From: a virus
DNA length: 61,126 bases
Direction: 5' to 3' (one strand)
IMG/VR virus record: IMGVR_UViG_3300025305_000017
Location: 1 to 61,126 of that record
Made by a program: the position numbers and the translations under genes. This document shows, piece after piece, positions 24,401 through 33,163 of the stretch. The notes beneath the pieces are model-generated. The model saw only the letters and a program-made list of their open reading frames with translations. It did not search any database and was not told the DNA's origin. Each line of letters starts with the position of its first letter. The first letter of the stretch is position 1.

Positions 24401-27400
24401 GGAAGCATGGGCGAGACCGAAATCCTGTGGAGTACCCCGTGGCACAAGAACACGATACTCGTTGCCAGCTACACGCACCCTCCCCCATACGATGGTGGGG
24501 TTGCCAGCAATGTCGCGTCTGGTTTCCAGAGCAAACGCAGAGGCCGGTAAATTGGCGTAGCGGCGGGATTGTTTGACCTTACGCTCCCGTATGGCATCGG
24601 CTAATCTTTGTGCATTACGATTTTCAGCGTTAAACGCTTCCTCATCTATCCGAAAAGCAACTAGTTTCACATCATCAGGGTAAGTATCAAGAGCTACGTT
24701 AGCCCTCTCAACATCTTCAGAGGGTCCGCGTGGAGTAGTGGGGGTTTCGACAATCAATTCTCTCTTTGTTGGCGACCTCTCCACCGCAAACTTTACATCA
24801 TCCTGTTGAATATCTATTGGAGGCCCTAATTCAGCACGATCTTTAGCAATGCCAATGTCATCGAAGGGCACATACCAGCCACTAATGGGTGCAGATAGAT
24901 CAGCGTTAGGAGCGTCAGGAGTACCAAGAAGAGTTCCTAAATCTTCCCGTAACAATCTTGAGTAAACTCGATATGCATCACCCAAGGGATTTTCAAGATA
25001 TCCTTCTGATGGAATCGTCAGAGCCTCAAGGGTTCTCAGGTTTTGAATAGTAGGATCATTATCCCACTCCCCAATGATGAAATTTAATTCATTCTCCTCA
25101 TGTAGCTCTATCCCGGGGAGGCTAACAAAGTCCTGCTTTCTCCAAAATTTATCTAACGCAGTCTCAATGGGTTCTGGCTGGAAAAGAAGATCAGTTTGCG
25201 GGGTGCCCTGCAACCTGACGCGCGGGTTGCCATCATCATCCAACTCACGAACTGGTCTTTTGAGAAGGAGGTCGTCTAATTCATTAAATTGCGTAGACAG
25301 TCCCTCCCAATTAGGAGCGTAAACCTCGAATATTTCACTCCCATCATCCGCAAGCTCCGCGTGAATATAGCCAGTGTTCTCCCCCATAGAAGGTGGCAGC
25401 TTAACCTGCCCATTACTTACATGCCTAACCAGTTGAGCCATACCCTCGTGCGATATAACATAAGCGTCCCACACATAAAGCTCGCCCTTGTTATCGTAAG
25501 CAAAACGTAACTCGGCTCTCTTTCCCACACGCCCAACCAGTCCTTCAGCATGATCTCTCCTGTACTTTTGCGCCATCCTTGTTATCACATGTCGAGAGGG
25601 ATTAATCCTTACCTCCTCAACCTCAGGCTCATAAGTACTGTGAGCGAAAGCTGCCGCTACTTCCTCACCAGTAAACCTTCTGCCGCGTGACCTCCCTACT
25701 TTCTCCTTATCTATGGCACTCATCTCCTCGTCGATAAGAGGATCCCCGATCATGGTGTCTTCGATAGGAAGAAGCCCTATTTTCTGAGGCGCAAAGGGGC
25801 GCTCTTCAATAGGCAGTGAGTCTGCCCGTTTGGCTGGGTCAATGCCGAGACGGTGGAAATTGAACCAAGCGTTGTTTCCCAGTGTCTCAGTAGCCAAAGC
25901 CCAGCGCGCCCACGGACTAGCCATCATACGCGCATGATTAACGTAGGCTGCCTTTCCCCCGAACTTACCCAACGAAAGAGGTGACATGGTGTGAGCGTAG
26001 TAGTCATGCACAGCCCGTAGCACATCATTGTACAACAAGAACGTGCCGTTCATATCGACACGCCCGCTCTGTTTTATGAGGGGATGGTTGGAAGAGAAGT
26101 CACTTTCGTCAGTCTTGAGGATATAGAGATGATTGTTGTTCATAACATCATCTCTCATGGCTGCGCTGTTAGCGTATGGCTCCCCCTCTCCCTCGAACAC
26201 CTCTACCTTGACAGGCAGGGCGTCGAACTGACTAATCGACTCTCGCTGAAGTTCCGTATAGGCTCTTTTAACAGCAGGATTCCCGCTGTCATCATCCGGC
26301 ATAGCGTCGTAGTTGTCGGCTATCCTCTCAAAGGATGTTCTTTCTTCTGGAGTGAGGGTGGTTTGTGGGACGGCAGTGGCAAAGGGCAGCCCACGCAGGA
26401 ATTGAGCTATTCGGTGACTGGTTCTGTTTCCTTCGTGGTACGCCGGGAGACGAAGTGTGCCTGATATCTCTTGATACCCGTTTGTGGCGGCAAATCCACT
26501 ACCGTAAGCCCAGAATCTTCTAATGCTTCTGTTAGCTCGTGATATGCTTTTTCCAAGGGATTGGCGGGCGCGGTTGGCTTGTTGTTGGAACTCTTGGATG
26601 GCGGCTGTGTCATTAGGATCTCCCCAGTAGTATGCCTCTAAATATGTATCAGTTACCGTTAGGCCGGGCAAGCCTGATGACTTAATGACCTCATCGATCT
26701 TTGCCCGCGATAATGGTTTAGGCAAAAGATAGCGAACTGCAATAGTGTTATACGACCCATCTGGATGAACGAACCCGGGAATGTTATTGTTGGGGTCACC
26801 ATCCAAAACGTGGAGTTGTTCTTGATTGAAGTTGGTGGAGAACTGCTTGAGGGCAACCAGCGTATCCTGCCTGTCCGGTTCAGCAAAGCCCACCAGCAAT
26901 CCAACTGATGGCTCACCCTCTCCCGCATAAACCCCCTGCGAGGGGAGTATCTGGAAAGTAGCTGTGGGAATACCGCTCAACAAGTAGGTCAGGGCATCAG
27001 TGGCAATGTCCTGCAACAGGTGAATGGCGTCTTGATTGCCCGTTTGGGCCTGCTCCTGTAAAGCAGCAAGGCCGGGGATCTCAGCATTAACGACCGACAG
27101 GTTGGAAGCTATCTGATTGACAGGGACATCGTCTATGCTCTTGACCTCGCTGCGGTCGAGAACGTCCTGATCCCAAATAACGTAGTTATAAGTACGACTA
27201 TCGCGTAACTCTATCGACCCCGGGTCCGCTGACCATTCTTCTAAAGTCTCTTTTAAATCGCGAGCATCTCTGAGTGTAGATCTTAGATTTTGGGTATAGC
27301 GTCTATTTGCCGCTCTTCCTTTAGGACCAAAAGCAGGTTCTGTCGCTAGAGCAAGAGACGTTTGCAACCGTTCCACCGAAGCCGTGGCCTGCTCTAGCGC

Positions 27401-30400
27401 AAGATCAACATCCCCTGCGGTAGCACGCACAGCACGAGATGCTGCGAGATAGCCTAAATGGTACGGATTGTTTTCATCTATCTCTTCGCCATTATAAAAA
27501 ACACCGATTGGTTTATCCCGACTCAACTGATCCCAATATCTAAGACCCGGAACACCTTCGTCAGCCAACGCCAAAGAAAGAACCTTCTTGGCCTCTCCCC
27601 GCTCTATGCCTTGTTTCTTCTCAATCGCCTCAGTAAGCGCGCGATAAATACCATTAACGGTTCTCTTGGGGTCCAACTGGTATGGTATGTACTTCTGAGG
27701 CACTCCGCTTACCACATTGGTCAGAGCCTCCTGCACTTCTGGAGATTGCTTGTCGAATGCCAGATCAGCATCCATAAACAGCGCCATGTCGGCATCTGGA
27801 ACGTCTATTTCATAGAGGGTAGGCGCGTCTATGGCTGCCCTGACATCTGTACCAGCAGCAATCCATTGATCTATTAGTTGGAGTGCCTCAGAAGTAACTG
27901 CATCCGCTGCTGGTCCGATTTGATATACAAGCGAGTCTAACGATCCGCTTAAATAATCTCTCGCCAACTTTAATAACCGCTGTGGATCAGCACCTAGAGC
28001 TTTCTCTTCTTGTGGATTTCGATAACTACCAAAGAGATCGTTAAGCGCTGCTATTTTATGGCCCCGTTCATGGCTCACAATACCGGAGCTAAGGTCCACA
28101 GCACTGGGCCTAAGGTCTCCAGTCTCCCACCTACCCCGTAGAGATGGATGAGGAAGCGACCTACGCCCCCCTGCATACTCAAGAACCATTTGCAGAATGT
28201 AATTAGCATACGTTAATGGAGAAACCAGTTCCTCTAATGACGGCATTTCCGAGGCAGGCACCACGGGATAACGTCCCCCAACAGGTCTGAGGGGGTTGGG
28301 AAGAACGCCGCCTATTGCACCTTTGTATTCATCACCAAGATGTTGGAGACCCGGCTCTTCCCACGTTTTTTGAGGAACACCATCTATAACAATCTCCCTG
28401 ACAGCATCCTGATTCCTCCACTCCTGCGCACGATCAGCCCTATAAGCCGCACCCGTATCCCGCACCTGCCCCGCATAATAACCCCACCCCTCCATAGTGG
28501 TGTCCTCTCCAGTACCCTGAAAAGCCAGATCTGGCTTGCCGAACACCCGATCCAAAGCCTTACCCCACGGCACGGGACTACCGCTGAACGCGCGCGCCTC
28601 TTTAACCCCCTCCTGCTTTTCCTTCTCAAGCTTCTTACTTAGACTTTCCTCCAGTTCCTCTGGGAAGTCCTCTGTTCGCGCCCCAGTCGGAATAAAGCCA
28701 GCAGGAGTGGGATCAATGATGCGATCAAACACTTGCGCGGCGTTGTAGATTTTGGCGTCAGCAAGACCCCCCTTCAAATTCCTGAAGAAATTGAGGATAC
28801 GCTGCCATATTGTCAGGGGGCGGCCCTTGAGAAAGTTCTGCCCGCTGGCGTGTCCCCTGAACAACTCGGCAGCCACCTCTTCAAGCTGCTCCGTCTCAGA
28901 GAGATCGGAGTAAGTCTCGCGCACCACCTCCATGACGCTCTTAACGGAGCCATCGTCTCTAAGCTGCCCCGTCCAATGAGGAACTTCATTGGCCGCTTCT
29001 GTTAAAGCTTTTATATCGGCAGCATCCAATGTCTTCATATCGACCAGCGCATGGATGGTCTCGTGGTCAAGCAGACCAGCCATGTAACGAGCCATCCATT
29101 TGGGATTCTTGAGAGTGGCTGGAGGTAAGCCATCAAGAGCAATCAAGATCGCTCGCTTAACAGCGGCCTCTTGAGGAATAAATATCGCCTCGTCCCCAAC
29201 CTTCTGACCATATATGCCAGCAATGGTATCGGTAATTATCAGTGGTACCTTGTCTCCTAGATTAGAATACGAGCCAAAGCGACGTAGCAGGTTCTTGCGT
29301 ATCTGACTGAGGATGGCGGGGGTGATATCGGGCTTGATGGTGGCAGTCCGAACAGTATCGGTAAGAGTGGAGATATCTGGAATAATCTGCTTCTCGGCAG
29401 GACCGATGTCCACATGCACAGGATCAATAGCCGACGTAATGATCTCTTTGGTCTCTTCCAGAATAGCCGGTGCCTCTCCACCCACGTCTTCATCGACAGG
29501 ACTGATACCCGGCAGGGCAGCAGGCGGCGTTGCGTCAATGGTTTCTTCTATGATGGGGGGTTCGGGGAGGCGGGTAGTCGGGATAGCTGCCGCAGTCTCA
29601 TCCAGAATAGGAGGCTGTGGAATAGGCTCAAGAGGTATCGCTTCAGCCGTTTCTTCAAGGATCGCGGGCGGCGCGAGCGGCGGCCCCTCTTCTGCTACCG
29701 TTTCAAATTCTTCGGGGAGTCCTTCAGTGGGGTCGGGTGGGGGTACTGGATCCGGTGTGGGGCGAGCAAAGGGGCCACCCACGCTACCAACAAACCCACC
29801 AGTAAGGCCACCAATAGCAATGGCATTAGCAATATTCTCCACCCGCTGTGCCAACTGGATGTCTTCCGGGGAAGCGCCCGTAGCCTCGGTGTATTCACCC
29901 GTCGTCTCCTGAATGATCTGCTGCGCACCTTCGGTAAGCGCCTCTACAGTGAGGCCCTTCTTGCCGAACTGGAGCATCCGCTTGGCAACTGAGTGTGCGA
30001 TTTTTTCTTTGGTTTTTTTCCTGAAGGGAGCAGTGAGGGCAGAGAGACCGGCCATATCCAAAGCGGCCATCGCCACACCCGGACCCAAAGCTATGCTAGC
30101 CGCCGTGTCAGGATCTACCTTTTCCTGCTCAACCAGATAATCATAAGTATCGCCATAGTTCTGGAGGAAAGATCCCGTACCAGCCCCAACACGCATCCCT
30201 ACCCCTACGCCGATAGGGCCACCGGGTGCCCCTGCTATCCCACCAGCAACAGCACCAGCCAATGGCACACCTAAGGAAGCAACGCCTTGCCCTAATCCTT
30301 GACCGACGTAATCCAGAAAAGTATCAAGGTCTTTGATTTGAGTGAGGGAGGGGACGCGAGCAACAAAAGCTTCTTTATCAGGCTCTGCTTCAAAGTCACT

Positions 30401-30667
30401 GACGATCTCAGAACCCCAGTCAGTGACTGTATCTGAGCCAAAGAAACGACCCAGCCCTTCGATGGCGCGCCCAGCCAAACGTGGGTTCTCTTGGGTAAGA
30501 GTGCCCCAAAATGAGCCAGCGAATTGTTCACCAAACCCCGATTCGCTAGGCTGAGGAGGGGGAGCTTCGTAGGGGAATTGTTGATTGATGTACGCTAGAG
30601 CTTCATCTTGCGTAGCGTCATCAGGAAACGAGAACTGCTGCCCTTCAAATTCATAAAGCTGTGCCAT
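18458..30667 (-). CDS. giant polyvalent virion protein (4069 aa)
   Basis: The largest gene, 20% of the genome, lies between internal virion proteins and the holin. It is probably packaged and injected with the DNA. In order: a FEGQQFSFPDD opening; a Gly/Ala-rich hydrophobic region (about 130-230); a Pro-rich linker with four ILEET-like repeats (about 300-420); a metallopeptidase-like HETIH (535-539); a second HERGH (866-870); a conserved domain with FLLYNDVLRAVHDYYAH (about 1540-1610); an SAM methyltransferase fold with MLDVGASEG (2361-2369); a DUF7178-like helical region near 2690; a basic patch near 3090; and a C-terminal LPD38-like region (about 3650-3950) with one membrane-like segment. 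No RNA polymerase motif is seen. Domain names are from memory. Confidence 0.85.
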   Translation of the reverse strand: MAQLYEFEGQQFSFPDDATQDEALAYINQQFPYEAPPPQPSESGFGEQFAGSFWGTLTQENPRLAGRAIEGLGRFFGSDTVTDWGSEIVSDFEAEPDKEAFVARVPSLTQIKDLDTFLDYVGQGLGQGVASLGVPLAGAVAGGIAGAPGGPIGVGVGMRVGAGTGSFLQNYGDTYDYLVEQEKVDPDTAASIALGPGVAMAALDMAGLSALTAPFRKKTKEKIAHSVAKRMLQFGKKGLTVEALTEGAQQIIQETTGEYTEATGASPEDIQLAQRVENIANAIAIGGLTGGFVGSVGGPFARPTPDPVPPPDPTEGLPEEFETVAEEGPPLAPPAILEETAEAIPLEPIPQPPILDETAAAIPTTRLPEPPIIEETIDATPPAALPGISPVDEDVGGEAPAILEETKEIITSAIDPVHVDIGPAEKQIIPDISTLTDTVRTATIKPDITPAILSQIRKNLLRRFGSYSNLGDKVPLIITDTIAGIYGQKVGDEAIFIPQEAAVKRAILIALDGLPPATLKNPKWMARYMAGLLDHETIHALVDMKTLDAADIKALTEAANEVPHWTGQLRDDGSVKSVMEVVRETYSDLSETEQLEEVAAELFRGHASGQNFLKGRPLTIWQRILNFFRNLKGGLADAKIYNAAQVFDRIIDPTPAGFIPTGARTEDFPEELEESLSKKLEKEKQEGVKEARAFSGSPVPWGKALDRVFGKPDLAFQGTGEDTTMEGWGYYAGQVRDTGAAYRADRAQEWRNQDAVREIVIDGVPQKTWEEPGLQHLGDEYKGAIGGVLPNPLRPVGGRYPVVPASEMPSLEELVSPLTYANYILQMVLEYAGGRRSLPHPSLRGRWETGDLRPSAVDLSSGIVSHERGHKIAALNDLFGSYRNPQEEKALGADPQRLLKLARDYLSGSLDSLVYQIGPAADAVTSEALQLIDQWIAAGTDVRAAIDAPTLYEIDVPDADMALFMDADLAFDKQSPEVQEALTNVVSGVPQKYIPYQLDPKRTVNGIYRALTEAIEKKQGIERGEAKKVLSLALADEGVPGLRYWDQLSRDKPIGVFYNGEEIDENNPYHLGYLAASRAVRATAGDVDLALEQATASVERLQTSLALATEPAFGPKGRAANRRYTQNLRSTLRDARDLKETLEEWSADPGSIELRDSRTYNYVIWDQDVLDRSEVKSIDDVPVNQIASNLSVVNAEIPGLAALQEQAQTGNQDAIHLLQDIATDALTYLLSGIPTATFQILPSQGVYAGEGEPSVGLLVGFAEPDRQDTLVALKQFSTNFNQEQLHVLDGDPNNNIPGFVHPDGSYNTIAVRYLLPKPLSRAKIDEVIKSSGLPGLTVTDTYLEAYYWGDPNDTAAIQEFQQQANRARQSLGKSISRANRSIRRFWAYGSGFAATNGYQEISGTLRLPAYHEGNRTSHRIAQFLRGLPFATAVPQTTLTPEERTSFERIADNYDAMPDDDSGNPAVKRAYTELQRESISQFDALPVKVEVFEGEGEPYANSAAMRDDVMNNNHLYILKTDESDFSSNHPLIKQSGRVDMNGTFLLYNDVLRAVHDYYAHTMSPLSLGKFGGKAAYVNHARMMASPWARWALATETLGNNAWFNFHRLGIDPAKRADSLPIEERPFAPQKIGLLPIEDTMIGDPLIDEEMSAIDKEKVGRSRGRRFTGEEVAAAFAHSTYEPEVEEVRINPSRHVITRMAQKYRRDHAEGLVGRVGKRAELRFAYDNKGELYVWDAYVISHEGMAQLVRHVSNGQVKLPPSMGENTGYIHAELADDGSEIFEVYAPNWEGLSTQFNELDDLLLKRPVRELDDDGNPRVRLQGTPQTDLLFQPEPIETALDKFWRKQDFVSLPGIELHEENELNFIIGEWDNDPTIQNLRTLEALTIPSEGYLENPLGDAYRVYSRLLREDLGTLLGTPDAPNADLSAPISGWYVPFDDIGIAKDRAELGPPIDIQQDDVKFAVERSPTKRELIVETPTTPRGPSEDVERANVALDTYPDDVKLVAFRIDEEAFNAENRNAQRLADAIRERKVKQSRRYANLPASAFALETRRDIAGNPTIVWGRVRVAGNEYRVLVPRGTPQDFGLAHASEHDEEFAAFTPYKNATQGVAALLDAYWNREKGAPRNNPAITIDQGEKMRIASPTKIGIEWNDPASTHPIRGWFDLVVPEEMPGMPAHRGGLQRLALDTLEAGPFYYLETAHPVLPKATQRKVEALTKMEALGEYQFGDLSPEAIEASVNAFLAKGTKKPKMARSMVGSPPTMPKLELKKPAVTKMARVMTGTGRDYTDFFTAATLGVKHRPSTGNAYIPVIGLTDYFGVPALYDKWKGNFEHHIKTSIPGFGEVQLAVAEAIVNTYGDGSTMLDVGASEGALIKTITSLSGGAIKTTGIDPNIEMAKVFQKDPVPGSDYKLEAFGSREQEGTLAWAEDDGTPIYYFQPPKKYDVVHEAMVFQFISPDREPQIKRMKELAKKNGLVIIEEKVFEKDGMAARPAWDQKEAKKNKFKSRYYSVKEMTAKSRETLEGMHKNMISEEATEDILVDNFETVAQFWDSGNFKGYVASDSAAAVNKFLANLQSLDTEFATVETPRFILEPLRPSPVDELLRPSQVDMRIRQMAFENDVLSGVITEDTPGVDPGEVRAILADEANKVKEARRMVAGAVQLGEYPVLPRKPRAPTSRRTFTQLIKDAKSARNYRDWYERHRPILHELFGDDMQLFNDIISITSQQKRIDRNIDLALVVYEAIKTGDPLGILSKTATPKLLLDPVVDNINRLMGRLPSREGTLRERAGKPPTELPGGGARYFAGKKIPDMIQAMRDADEAVVVDRHIAQLLFNRDSPTEGMVLEAQRLITKVANELRWTPIETQAALWAFNQVRKGMDLNNVRDYEKALTERASRIKELVKRVQVTQRAGAGVRPRGAVAKGVAEGAKAKAARPFYDITDTQYDSLRGHGMRLTLDQRPDRATLTIQSGDNRIEVRGHPAVGSRYEGSRLDRIIDSIPQMANLSALFAGETRNISASMADPIIDALELEDEIQRRIFSSKEARSFIKDKAGKKAFEEERQRNVIAEDLRTPKYRKRVVRSRKGYTRKDKHKRPYQAARAFSFLNKEEGVGDVDLSMISAAQTTDETLGSKVLTNLGMLGSTPLDSYTDFFKWFRQSVVDMWDPARRTDVYLAESDTKYASFLSAASSAWTALRSARRGTAITAYALSKGVPVYANGGTSVKNIPKDAMQTNIDGSLSPSPIAGTPTGLIPIIEPLREGNRFRTFHAYAIGRRAARLLREGRERLLTQDQIIEYLGYGNTPLEIQRIIGDPALTEDAIARKIIATGQDTFLDFDQIFKNYQVWNSYFVDLLVDTGVIDRKKADQWTETADYVPFYRQLDQKYEEVLGETQVFSGITTRPPPPLSGKGTIWTIVTKETINGEEIVTRLPTTFESHQKAVAKGYAKKLKQEHPNLEVSVVEGGMPIGGFLDTLTENALAAVQTGMMNVGVQRAMRNLVLVEPETTVRAKIRTPGAITFRVKGKSMTLFVGDQLLFSSLFNYLEHQRIPPWVNLFGMPARFLREMITRSPDFMAANMLRDSLSAWVTSGRKTGALAGTMKGMYSAVRGDESANALASAGLMTGFDFGGDPTKMTTFIEKELQKYQYPSEMRRAIRNPFKYLWDVTGTGSRASDAATRIAVYNRVLKETGDEVQAFWEAQEVINFSARGSSALIQNIAVMVPFLNARIQGLDVLYRSSMGRPGFAARPESDIVKRRFLMRSLLVGMSSAAYWTLVHDDEEYINQNPEVKDNYWIIPSSWIPGYDGPPIKIPIPFEVGYLFKTIPERLMALFLGQDVPLDVTQSLRRGLVNTFEFNPIPQAVLPLGEALVNYSFWTGREIEGQYLKGIEPGYRYASRTSGLARELGEAINYSPIKIDHMIKGYGGTLGTVLLDTVDQLVRSVDDELGETQTRKLTEYPFIRRFFARPDARGLVTQFYQLREAVTQAVGTYDMLEKGELTIVKSEEFADKRAALLDLEQEVNAIAQILADLREERKSIMEGDMSGEEKRALIDDITQDELLAVQDLPAMRQEAFQLGR

Positions 30668-30684
30668 TCAGCAACTCATCACAT

Positions 30685-33159
30685 CTAGAATGGATAGACT
30701 TGTCGTGGCGCGGCAACAATGTCGCCACTGTTAGGATCACGAATAGTCGTGTGAACACCTGCTGCCGTCTGTGGAGCGACACCAGTAGCCGCTCTGATTT
30801 GTTCTAGTTCCTTTTTATATTCCTTTAATAGCTCTTTCTTCACCTTATCAGGATCATCTCCATACAGATCCTTTAGCCTACGTTCAACCCGTTTTCCTGC
30901 GAGGCTCCGTACCCACTGATGATAAGTTTGAAGGGAAGCCTTTGATGCAGCATAAGGAGATTGAGCACTGCCAGCGCCCCAAGCCTTTCTTATTGCTTCT
31001 CTTGCCCCGGGGAGGGGGTTACCGGGTTTACCATCGACATCCTCAAACCACCTTTTCCAATGAGGACTTTCCTTGTGGCTTGCTAATATATCTTCTTCAA
31101 ATCTCTGATAGGCGTCTGGTTTTCTCTTAAGAGCCGCCGCCTGTAATTCCAATGTAGCCCGTGCCAAGTCCTCTTTAGCACCCGCCGCTCTGGAGGCAGC
31201 TAATCCCTTCATGCCCTCCAAGCCACCTCGTCCCAATGAACCAAGGGCAGTTGCTCCGGGCAGTTGCGCTGCCGCCGCCGTCCCAAATCCAGCGCGCGCT
31301 AAAAATTCCCATAGATTCTGTTGGTCTCTTTCTTTTTGGCCCGCCAAGAGAGCACTCGCAGCAGAGGGTATTCCCGCAGCATCATCAACAGTAGCGTCAT
31401 CAAGTGCACCCGGCTTCCCAGCAGCCATATTCCTGAGAGCACCCTGCCTCCAACTTCCCGGCCCCCCGAAAGCAACGGTCCTCGCATAAGCTTCACCCAT
31501 ATCAGGAGGAGCAAAACCCGGCGGAGTAGATGCCGCTACTAACGGCCTCTCACTCTGACTCAGAGCTAACTGCAAGTTAGGTGGATCAGGAATAGGATCA
31601 GCAATTTTATAACCCCCGACAAAGGGCAATCCCCCAACTTTCTCAGCATAAATCCTCTTAAATGCTTCTTTATCCGCAGCACGTTGCTGCTCCATGTTTT
31701 TTCTGTATATCACATCGTTAATCGGGGCTGCTTCAGAAAAACGACCAGTCTGAATACCTGCAAGCTCTGGGACTAGAGGCTGTACTGTTGATGGCGGAGC
31801 ATCAGGCGAACCAGAAAGCACAGTCTCTTCCTTGAAGCGTTCAGGAACCGGCAGCCCAAGCCGCCCCACTAACCGCCTACCCGCGCCCCCTAAATCAATT
31901 GCGCCTTGTAGCACTTTTTCACCTATGCCACCCGCCTGACCTATGCTTGTGCCAGATGCTGCTACCTGTGGCAGTCCACCTGTAGCTCCAGTTGTAGCTC
32001 CAGACATGAACTGCGGCGGAAGCCATGTCCCAGATAAGGGAACTGCTTCCTCAATTCGATTTAACCAATCCACGGCCATCAGCGTTTCATCAGGTGACAC
32101 AATAGGTTGTTCAGCAAGCTGTACTGGAGGCTGTGCTGTAGGCACCGCAGAAATAGCAGCCTCTTCTTCTGTTAGCGGTTTATCCCCGGCAGTAAAGAAA
32201 ACATTCCCGCCAATATCCACCTTATCAGGTGTCAAGGGCGTTGTGAGGTTGCCTTGAGAATCATAGAAATCTTTAAGACTCTTGCTAATAGTCCCTCGTT
32301 TGGCAGTTAAGGTGGGGTTCTCAAAATTGAGCGAGCCACCAACAGGATTCGCCGCATTGAACGACCGCCCATCAAAGAGCGCCCCCGACACGAAGTATCT
32401 CGTCCAGCCGCTTGCTGGTAAAAGCTTGTCTACATCATGTCCTGCCTTCCCCACTGGCTCAAATTGTTGTTTTGCTTCAAGAACTTCCTTAACACTATCC
32501 CCCCATTTGCCATCTCTGAGACGATTTATAATTACTGCCGTTACTGCAAATATGCCCTTTACATCATCCCCAGTTTCCTGATCAACAACCCTCGCAATTC
32601 TGTCTTTATCTTCATCAGTTAGGCTCTCAATCACCTCCTCAATAGACTTAACCCTACCTCCCTTAGCCATCCTCACAACACCACCTTGCTCCATCATCAT
32701 GGGGGGAACAGCCTGACGGGCCATTGGTGGAGGCACTGCTCTGGCAAGAGCCTGCATCTGAGGAGGAACACCCGGTGACATCTGCCGTTGGGGTAGCGCC
32801 CTGATACCCTGCTGGGCTTGCGGGGGCATACGTCCCTGCATCATCTGAGGAGGAGGCCCCTGCATCATTTGAGGTGGAGGACGGCCCTGCATCATCTGAG
32901 GTGGACGGCCCTGCATCATAGCCTGCGGCCCCATTAGAGGACGGGGCTGCTGTGGTGATGCGCCACTAATAACATCATCAGCAACCGTAGTCTCCGCTTC
33001 CTCTACATCAGCCCTATAGGCGTCTTCCATACGCTTACGGCGATCCAACTCACTAATGATTAAATATGTATCAACAGCCCCGGGGTTCTGTACTTGCTGT
33101 AGCAAAACTTCCTTAGAAAGACCCTTCAGAATCTCTGTTATCTGTAAGATATTGGTCAT
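30685..33159 (-). CDS. virion-associated SleB-type cell-wall hydrolase
   Basis: An 824-residue protein. Residues about 80-125 are a Met/Gln/Pro-rich repeat (units like MMQGRPPPQ). Residues about 190-330 match the SleB hydrolase fold: IARVVDQETGDDVKGIFAVT, VIINRLRDGKWGDSVKEVLE, then the QFEPVG element, with Glu in the first motif as catalytic candidate. The remaining 450 residues are Pro/Ala-rich and low in motifs, with a helical end. It likely opens peptidoglycan during DNA entry. The frame extends upstream to 33546 inside the previous gene, but the ATG at 33159, four bases after that gene's stop, is the sensible start. Confidence 0.75.
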   Translation of the reverse strand: MTNILQITEILKGLSKEVLLQQVQNPGAVDTYLIISELDRRKRMEDAYRADVEEAETTVADDVISGASPQQPRPLMGPQAMMQGRPPQMMQGRPPPQMMQGPPPQMMQGRMPPQAQQGIRALPQRQMSPGVPPQMQALARAVPPPMARQAVPPMMMEQGGVVRMAKGGRVKSIEEVIESLTDEDKDRIARVVDQETGDDVKGIFAVTAVIINRLRDGKWGDSVKEVLEAKQQFEPVGKAGHDVDKLLPASGWTRYFVSGALFDGRSFNAANPVGGSLNFENPTLTAKRGTISKSLKDFYDSQGNLTTPLTPDKVDIGGNVFFTAGDKPLTEEEAAISAVPTAQPPVQLAEQPIVSPDETLMAVDWLNRIEEAVPLSGTWLPPQFMSGATTGATGGLPQVAASGTSIGQAGGIGEKVLQGAIDLGGAGRRLVGRLGLPVPERFKEETVLSGSPDAPPSTVQPLVPELAGIQTGRFSEAAPINDVIYRKNMEQQRAADKEAFKRIYAEKVGGLPFVGGYKIADPIPDPPNLQLALSQSERPLVAASTPPGFAPPDMGEAYARTVAFGGPGSWRQGALRNMAAGKPGALDDATVDDAAGIPSAASALLAGQKERDQQNLWEFLARAGFGTAAAAQLPGATALGSLGRGGLEGMKGLAASRAAGAKEDLARATLELQAAALKRKPDAYQRFEEDILASHKESPHWKRWFEDVDGKPGNPLPGAREAIRKAWGAGSAQSPYAASKASLQTYHQWVRSLAGKRVERRLKDLYGDDPDKVKKELLKEYKKELEQIRAATGVAPQTAAGVHTTIRDPNSGDIVAAPRQVYPF

Positions 33160-33163
33160 AGCG

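Noticed and set aside
18458-30667. Giant protein as an N4-type virion RNA polymerase
   Set aside because: Size and position fit, but none of the polymerase motifs could be found, while peptidase- and methyltransferase-like motifs are clear.
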